Shown: in pieces, positions 57,610 to 62,443 of the stretch | Numbering within the stretch: the stretch's first letter is position 1 | Layout of the letters: the number at the start of each line of letters is the position of its first letter | Assembly: GCF_014648435.1 (NCBI RefSeq) | Contig: NZ_BMRC01000043.1 | Coordinates: forward strand, 1-62,443 | Direction: 5' to 3' | Source: Nonomuraea spiralis | Lineage (GTDB): Bacteria; Actinomycetota; Actinomycetes; Streptosporangiales; Streptosporangiaceae | DNA length: 62,443 bases | Notes under the pieces: model-generated | Databases searched by the model: none | Told to the model about the DNA's origin: nothing | Seen by the model: the letters and a program-made list of their open reading frames with translations, nothing else | Translations under genes and position numbers: made by a program

Positions 57610-60249
57610 TCAGCGGGTGTCGGAGCCGATGCCGGCCAGGGCGGCGCGTCCGGCCTCCAGACGCGCCACCGGGATGCGGAACGGCGAGCAGGAGACGTAG
57701 TCGAGGCCGACCTCGTGGCAGAAGTGCACCGAGTCAGGGTCGCCGCCGTGCTCGCCGCAGATGCCCACGTGCAGGTCGGGACGGGCGGCGCGGCCCTCCT
57801 CCACGGCGATCCTGATCAACCGGCCGACGCCGTCGCGGTCCAGCGTCTCGAACGGGCTGACGCCGAAGATGCCGAGCTCCAGGTAGCGCGAGAAGAACGC
57901 GGCCTCCACGTCGTCGCGGCTGAAGCCCCAGGTCATCTGGGTCAGGTCGTTCGTGCCGAAGGAGAAGAACTGCGCGGCCTCGGCGATCTGGGCCGCCGTC
58001 AGCGCCGCCCTCGGGACCTCGATCATGGTGCCGATCAGCGCCTCGACGCCGGTCTCCGCGAGGATCCTGCTCGCCTCCTCACGTACGGACTCCAACTCCT
58101 GGACGGCCGCCACCAGCGGGATCATGATCTCCGGACGCGCGCCGGGGACCTCGGCCGCGGCCTGGGCGATGGCCCGCACCTGCATGGCGAACAGGCCGGG
58201 GATCACCAGCCCGAGGCGTACGCCGCGCAGGCCCAGCATCGGGTTCGCCTCGTGCAGCCTCTTGACGGCGGCCAGCAGCCTGCGGTCCTTGTCCGTCACG
58301 TCGGGCGAGGTGGCGACCTTGACCGACAGGTCCACGAGGTCGGGCAGGAACTCGTGCAGCGGCGGGTCGATGAGCCGGATGGTGACGGGATCGCCGCCCA
58401 TGGCCTTGAAGATGCCGATGAAGTCGGACTTCTGGAGGGGTTCCAGGGCGTCGAGCGCGGCCTGCCGCTCCTCCTCCCCGTCGGCCAGGACGAGGTCCTC
58501 CACGAGCTGGCGGCGCTCGCCGAGGAACATGTGCTCGGTACGGCACAGGCCGATGCCCTGGGCGCCGAAGCGGCGGGCCCGCGCGGCGTCCTCGGGGGTG
58601 TCGGCGTTGGCGCGCACCAGCAGGCGGCGGGCGGAGTCGGCGTGGCCCAGGATCCGGTCCACGGCCCTGACCAGGTCGTCGTCCGGCCGCGAGCCCTCGA
58701 AGTACTCGACGACGGCGGAGTCCACGACCGGGACCTCGCCGAGGTAGACCTCGCCGGTGGAGCCGTCGATGGAGATCACGTCGCCCTCGGAGACGACCTC
58801 GCCGCCGGGCGTGGTGAACCGGCGCTCGCTCGTGGAGACCTCCAGCTCCTCGGCGCCGCACACGCACGTCTTGCCCATGCCGCGGGCGACCACGGCCGCG
58901 TGCGAGGTCTTGCCGCCGCGGCTGGTCAGGATGCCCCTGGCGGCGATCATGCCGGCCAGGTCGTCGGGGTTGGTCTCGCGGCGGACGAGGATGACGTCCT
59001 CACCCCGGCCGGCCAGCTCGACGGCGCGCTCGGAGGAGAAGACGACCTTGCCTACGGCGGCGCCCGGCGAGGCGTTCATGCCCTTGGCGATCTTCTTCTT
59101 CTCGGCGCCGCCGTCGAAGCGGGGGAACATGAGCTGGGCGAGCTGGTCGCCGGTGACGCGGGTGACGGCTTCGTCGAGGGTGATCAGGCCCTGGTCGACG
59201 AGCTGGGTGGCGATGCGGAAGGCGGCCGCGGCGGTGCGCTTGCCGACGCGCGTCTGGAGCATCCACAACTTGCCGCGCTCGATCGTGAACTCGATGTCGC
59301 ACAGGTCCCGGTAGTGGTTCTCCAGCGTCTCCATGATCTGGAGCAGCTCGTCGTAGGAGCGCTTGTCGATGCGTTCGAGCTCCTGGAGGGGGATGGTGTT
59401 GCGGATGCCGGCGACGACGTCCTCGCCCTGGGCGTTCTGCAGGTAGTCGCCGTAGATGCCCTGCTGACCGGAGCCGGGGTCGCGGGTGAAGGCGACGCCG
59501 GTGCCGGAGTCGTTGCCGACGTTGCCGAAGACCATGGCCACGATGTTGACGGCGGTGCCGAGGTCGGCCGGGATGCGCTCCTGGCGGCGGTAGAGGATCG
59601 CGCGCGGGGCGTTCCAGGAGTCGAAGACCGCCATGACGGCCAGCCGCATCTGCTCGCGGGGGTCGGCGGGGAAATCCTTGCCGGTCTGCGCCCGTACGAT
59701 GCCCTTGTAGGTCTCCACCAGGCCCTGCAGCTCGCCCGCGTCGAGGTCGGTGTCCTGGCGCCGGCCCTTCAGCTCGTCGAGCGCGTGCTCGAACAGGTCG
59801 CCGTCGAGGCCGAGCACGGTCTTGCCGAACATCTGGATCAGGCGGCGGTAGGAGTCCCAGGCGAAGCGGTCGTTGCCGCCCGCCTGCTTGGCCAGACCGT
59901 GGACCGACTCGTCGTTGAGCCCGATGTTGAGGACCGTCTCCATCATGCCCGGCATGGAGAACTTCGCGCCCGACCGTACGCTGACCAGCAGCGGGTCGTC
60001 GGCCTGCCCGAGCCTGCGGCCCATCTGGGCCTCCAGGGCGTCCAGGTGCTCGGCGACCTCGCGCTCCAGGCCGTCGGGAAGAGCGCCTTCCGTCAGGTAG
60101 TGACGGCAGGCTTCAGTGGTGATCGTGAACCCGGGGGGAACGGGCAACCCGAGATTCATCATCTCGGCGAGGTTCGCACCCTTTCCACCGAGAAGATCCT
60201 TGAGATTCCTGTTGCCCTCGGTGAAGTCGTAAACATACTTGGCCACCAC
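57610..60249 (-). CDS. ppdK: Pyruvate phosphate dikinase
   Basis: An 879-aa enzyme of the usual length, interconverting pyruvate, ATP and Pi with PEP, AMP and PPi. The N-terminal ATP-grasp begins LLGGKGANLAEM, the phosphohistidine domain has RGGKTSHAAVVARGMGKTC, and the C-terminal PEP-binding TIM barrel has RTEHMFLG, GTMIEVPRAAL and SFGTNDLTQMTWG. Unlike the dikinase-like protein at 23867, all three domains are in canonical order. GTG start at 60249. Divergent from a cytochrome b gene. Confidence 0.96.
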   Translation of the reverse strand: MVAKYVYDFTEGNRNLKDLLGGKGANLAEMMNLGLPVPPGFTITTEACRHYLTEGALPDGLEREVAEHLDALEAQMGRRLGQADDPLLVSVRSGAKFSMPGMMETVLNIGLNDESVHGLAKQAGGNDRFAWDSYRRLIQMFGKTVLGLDGDLFEHALDELKGRRQDTDLDAGELQGLVETYKGIVRAQTGKDFPADPREQMRLAVMAVFDSWNAPRAILYRRQERIPADLGTAVNIVAMVFGNVGNDSGTGVAFTRDPGSGQQGIYGDYLQNAQGEDVVAGIRNTIPLQELERIDKRSYDELLQIMETLENHYRDLCDIEFTIERGKLWMLQTRVGKRTAAAAFRIATQLVDQGLITLDEAVTRVTGDQLAQLMFPRFDGGAEKKKIAKGMNASPGAAVGKVVFSSERAVELAGRGEDVILVRRETNPDDLAGMIAARGILTSRGGKTSHAAVVARGMGKTCVCGAEELEVSTSERRFTTPGGEVVSEGDVISIDGSTGEVYLGEVPVVDSAVVEYFEGSRPDDDLVRAVDRILGHADSARRLLVRANADTPEDAARARRFGAQGIGLCRTEHMFLGERRQLVEDLVLADGEEERQAALDALEPLQKSDFIGIFKAMGGDPVTIRLIDPPLHEFLPDLVDLSVKVATSPDVTDKDRRLLAAVKRLHEANPMLGLRGVRLGLVIPGLFAMQVRAIAQAAAEVPGARPEIMIPLVAAVQELESVREEASRILAETGVEALIGTMIEVPRAALTAAQIAEAAQFFSFGTNDLTQMTWGFSRDDVEAAFFSRYLELGIFGVSPFETLDRDGVGRLIRIAVEEGRAARPDLHVGICGEHGGDPDSVHFCHEVGLDYVSCSPFRIPVARLEAGRAALAGIGSDTR

Positions 60250-60387
60250 AGCTCCAATCCAACGCTTCTGTCCCGGACTCTACCGGCGAAATTGATGATG
60301 AAACTGCACTCCTCGGATAAGTCATCGTTTCTGCTGGTCAACGGCCTACAACAGGTCTAATCCAATTATAGGACTCCTGACGGATAA

Positions 60388-60417
60388 ATTGGTTTATACC
60401 AATTGGTTTACACCAAT
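60388..60417. promoter_or_regulatory. Two overlapping GntR/HutC-type operators
   Basis: ATTGGTTTATACCAAT (60388-60403) and ATTGGTTTACACCAAT (60402-60417) overlap by two bases and are spaced 14 bp. Both match the GntR-family core GTnTAnAC inside extended palindromic arms. They lie in the AT-rich spacer (60250-60475) between ppdK and the cytochrome b gene, about 60-90 bp before the latter's start, and probably bind a HutC/YtrA-type repressor encoded elsewhere. Confidence 0.65.
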
Positions 60418-60475
60418 TCTTGAGAAAGTAGAGCGGGAGGTGCAGAATCGGATCACCCCCCACCAGGAGGCGCCC

Positions 60476-61834
60476 ATGGCCACTCCTACCAAGCCCAAGC
60501 GTCGTGCACGCTTCGTCGCGGGATCGGCCAAGACCGCCGCGGGCACGGCGATCTACCTGGACGAGCGGCTGCCGTTCGGCCGCTGGCTGCGTCCCCAGCT
60601 CCGCAAGCTGTTCCCCAGCCACTGGTCGTTCCTGCTGGGCGAGCTGGCCCTGTACGCGTTCGTCATGCTGGTGCTCACCGGCACCTTCCTGACGCTGTTC
60701 TACAAGCCCAACCCCGACGTGGCCTACGACTCCGTCGTGGAGATCAGCCTCGACGTGCGCGGCGGGCTGCTGATGCGCCAGTTGCACCACTGGTCGGCCA
60801 CGGTGTTCGTGCTGGCGATCGTGGCCCACCTGTGCCGCGTCTTCTTCACCGGGGCGTTCCGCAGGCCGCGCGAGGTGATCTGGATGCTCGGGGTGCTGCT
60901 GTTCGGGCTGGCGCTGTTCGAGTCGTTCCTGGGTGTCTCGCTGCCGGCCGACCAGCTCGGGATGACCGGGCTGCGGCAGGCGCAGGGGGTGTTGTCGTCG
61001 ATCCCGCTGGTGGGGACGTACCTGTCGGCGTTCGTGTTCGACGGCGGCTTCCCCGGCCAGGTCATCCCGCGGGTCTTCGTCACGCACGTGCTGCTGGTGC
61101 CGGGCATTCTGCTCGCGGCCGTGCCGCTGCACGCCCTGGTGCTCACCTGGCGGCAGAAGCACACCGAGCGGCGGGCCACCGCGACGGCCGAGGACAAGGT
61201 CACCGGCGGGCCCTTCTTCCCGTACTTCGCGGTCAAGAACGCCGCCACGGCGCTGTTCACGATCGCGGCCATCGCGGCGCTGGCCACGCTGGTGCGGGTC
61301 AACCCGGTGTGGGAGCACGGGGCGTACCGGCCGGGGGCCGCTCCCCCGTCGGCGCAGCCGTTCTGGTACTTCGGCGTGCTGGACGGCGCGCAGCGGCTGG
61401 TGCCGCCGTGGGAGGTCACGGTGGGCGGGTTCACGCTCCAGCCGGGCTTGTGGATCCCGCCGCTGATCCTGGCGGTCTTCTTCGGTGCGCTGTTCCTCTA
61501 CCCGTTCGCCGAGCGCCGCCGTACCGGCGACGTCCGCGTCCACCACCTGCTGGACCGGCCGGCGCAGGCGCCGGGGCGGACGGCTTCCGGGGTCGCGGTC
61601 ATCACGTTCTTCACCGTGCTCTGGGCGGGGACGTGGGTGTCGCCCGCGCCGCCCGCCGTACGCCCGCAGGCCTCGTTCCCGTCCGAGGGGCGGGCCCCGG
61701 CGGCGCTGCTCACCGTGCCGGCGGACGTCTACGAGGCGGTCGTCCTGGCGCTGCGGATCGCGGTCTTCGTGTTGCCGCCGCTCGCCTACGTCCTGACCCG
61801 GGCCGTGTGCCGCCGGCGTGATCGCTCAACGTGA
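60476..61834 (+). CDS. QcrB-like cytochrome b, stand-alone
   Basis: A 452-aa membrane protein of the cytochrome b family. Haem ligands are visible: His 104/118 (LHHWSATVFVLAIVAHLCR) and His 204/219 (VTHVLLVPGILLAAVPLHAL), spaced as in actinobacterial b/b6. The Qo motif, normally PEWY or PDWY, reads PFWYFG at about residue 295. It is shorter than QcrB (about 540) at the C-terminus and has no qcrA or qcrC beside it. ATG at 60476 follows AGGAGG; an in-frame start at 60389 would cross the operators. It may act in an alternative quinol-linked complex. Confidence 0.9.
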   Translation: MATPTKPKRRARFVAGSAKTAAGTAIYLDERLPFGRWLRPQLRKLFPSHWSFLLGELALYAFVMLVLTGTFLTLFYKPNPDVAYDSVVEISLDVRGGLLMRQLHHWSATVFVLAIVAHLCRVFFTGAFRRPREVIWMLGVLLFGLALFESFLGVSLPADQLGMTGLRQAQGVLSSIPLVGTYLSAFVFDGGFPGQVIPRVFVTHVLLVPGILLAAVPLHALVLTWRQKHTERRATATAEDKVTGGPFFPYFAVKNAATALFTIAAIAALATLVRVNPVWEHGAYRPGAAPPSAQPFWYFGVLDGAQRLVPPWEVTVGGFTLQPGLWIPPLILAVFFGALFLYPFAERRRTGDVRVHHLLDRPAQAPGRTASGVAVITFFTVLWAGTWVSPAPPAVRPQASFPSEGRAPAALLTVPADVYEAVVLALRIAVFVLPPLAYVLTRAVCRRRDRST

Positions 61835-61890
61835 CCCAGCTCGGTTCGTTCCGCGACGCGGGCGTGATCGTGGCATGACACTCTCCTGCC

Positions 61891-62334
61891 ATGCCCCGCA
61901 CGACGCCACGAGGCCTGATCGCCGCCTGCCTGGCCTTGGTGCTGTCCGCCTGCGGTTCGAGCACGCCCGAACCCTTCAACGAGACGCTGCCACCGGGGGC
62001 GGAGCAGCGTCACGCGACCCAGCTTCGGCCGGGCGACTGCCTGGTATCGATCCCCGACGACCTGATCGCGACGCTCGTGCCGTGCGGCAACCCGCACGCG
62101 GCCGAGTTCGCCATGATCTACGTGGTCCCGGAGGGCGCGTGGCCGGGCTCCGCGCAGGCCGTACGGCTGGCCAAGAGCTTCTGCGCGCCCCGGATGCGGG
62201 TCAAACCGAGCCGGCGCAACGAGGTCGCGGTGAGCGCGCTGCCGCCGCTTGAGGACGAGTGGCCGCGCCACCGCACGGCGTACTGCGTGGCCGCGGCGCG
62301 GCACGGGCAGCTCGTCGGGCGGGTGCTGGACTAG
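61891..62334 (+). CDS. Septum-formation-like lipoprotein (147 aa)
   Basis: An exported protein with lipobox LVLSAC (Cys at about 21) and a short domain containing LRPGDCLVSIP and LVPCGNPHAAEFAMIY, as in the actinobacterial septum-formation family (DUF-like, PF13845-type). Two further Cys (FCAPRM, YCVAAA) may form disulphides. Functional assignment is only by similarity of motif. ATG at 61891. Stands between the cytochrome b gene and the insertion sequence. Confidence 0.72.
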   Translation: MPRTTPRGLIAACLALVLSACGSSTPEPFNETLPPGAEQRHATQLRPGDCLVSIPDDLIATLVPCGNPHAAEFAMIYVVPEGAWPGSAQAVRLAKSFCAPRMRVKPSRRNEVAVSALPPLEDEWPRHRTAYCVAAARHGQLVGRVLD

Positions 62335-62343
62335 ACCCGGCTA

Positions 62344-62443
62344 GGTGCTGTTTCTTAGATCTGCTGACTGATCGTGCCTGGACAGTCACGATGGGCCTAT
62401 GGGTCGAGGTGACTTAACCAACGCAGAGTGGGAGCGGCTCGAG
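62344..62443 (+). mobile_element. Left part of an IS5-type insertion sequence
   Basis: An IS-like left end lies just after the lipoprotein stop; the segment beginning GGTGCTGTTTCTTAGATC resembles terminal sequences of actinobacterial IS5-family elements, but the exact boundary and terminal inverted repeat cannot be shown because the right end is outside the window. A CTAG precedes it (62341-62344), a typical target for some IS5 subgroups. Confidence 0.6.
62399..62443 (+). CDS. IS5-family transposase, N-terminal fragment at window edge
   Basis: An ATG at 62399 opens MGRGDLTNAEWERLE, the characteristic N-terminus of IS5-like (DUF4096/transposase_11) transposases. The frame is open to the last base of the window, so the gene is cut by the edge and is not necessarily broken. 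No ribosome site of note; the start agrees with family members. Confidence 0.75.
   Translation, partial: MGRGDLTNAEWERLE

Overview
The window is very GC-rich, with tightly packed genes, many GTG or TTG starts and frequent ATGA/GTGA overlaps. Its housekeeping content (dnaG, a principal sigma factor, dgt, pyruvate phosphate dikinase, a PknG-type kinase, an actinobacterial QcrB-like cytochrome b) points to a filamentous actinobacterium, most likely of the Streptosporangiales type. The genus is an inference and cannot be fixed from the sequence alone.

Layout. 1-5.3 kb: two terminator-like hairpins, then a catabolic pair (acyl-CoA dehydrogenase and fused indolepyruvate ferredoxin oxidoreductase) divergent from an Lrp/AsnC regulator, with a 10-bp inverted repeat between them. 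5.3-10.2 kb: a secreted CE4 polysaccharide deacetylase with a CBM2, preceded by GAAA-s-TTTC palindromes; a secreted C39-like peptidase; a berberine-bridge-type FAD oxidase divergent from an ECF sigma factor with a C-terminal SnoaL-like domain. 10.3-16.7 kb: a minus-strand operon of zinc dehydrogenase, GH4 glycosidase, amidohydrolase, two sugar ABC permeases and a binding lipoprotein, with no ATPase. 17-23.6 kb: cytochrome P450, a STAND/LuxR-like ATPase lacking its HTH and divergent from a membrane SpoIIE-type phosphatase, and an APC permease. 23.6-27.1 kb: a TetR repressor translationally coupled to a rifampin-phosphotransferase-like dikinase, with a clear operator. 27.2-36.8 kb: galactokinase, GH15 enzyme, D-cysteine desulfhydrase/ACC deaminase family protein, zinc alcohol dehydrogenase, crotonase, bacterial nitric oxide synthase and several small unknowns. 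36.9-39.4 kb: tRNA-Asn(GTT), a YtxH-like protein, a GH63-like hydrolase and small proteins.

39.6-47.9 kb holds the most interesting system: a seven-gene, fully overlapping operon encoding a coiled-coil protein, a PknG-like kinase, a zinc-ribbon PP2C phosphatase, a VWA protein, a zinc-ribbon FHA protein, a four-TM membrane protein and a GlnH-like amino-acid-binding lipoprotein. It looks like the mycobacterial PknG-GlnX-GlnH amino-acid sensor expanded with a TerY-P-like VWA/PP2C/kinase triad and its own FHA reader.

47.9-56.8 kb is the replication/transcription core (rpoD, dnaG, dgt), interrupted by a LytM-like lipoprotein with a degenerate active site and a ferredoxin-reductase-type flavoprotein, followed by an M48 protease and GNAT enzymes. 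57-62.4 kb: ppdK divergent from a solitary cytochrome b with an altered Qo motif, separated by tandem GntR-type operators; a small lipoprotein; and, at the right edge, the 5' end of an IS5-type transposase.
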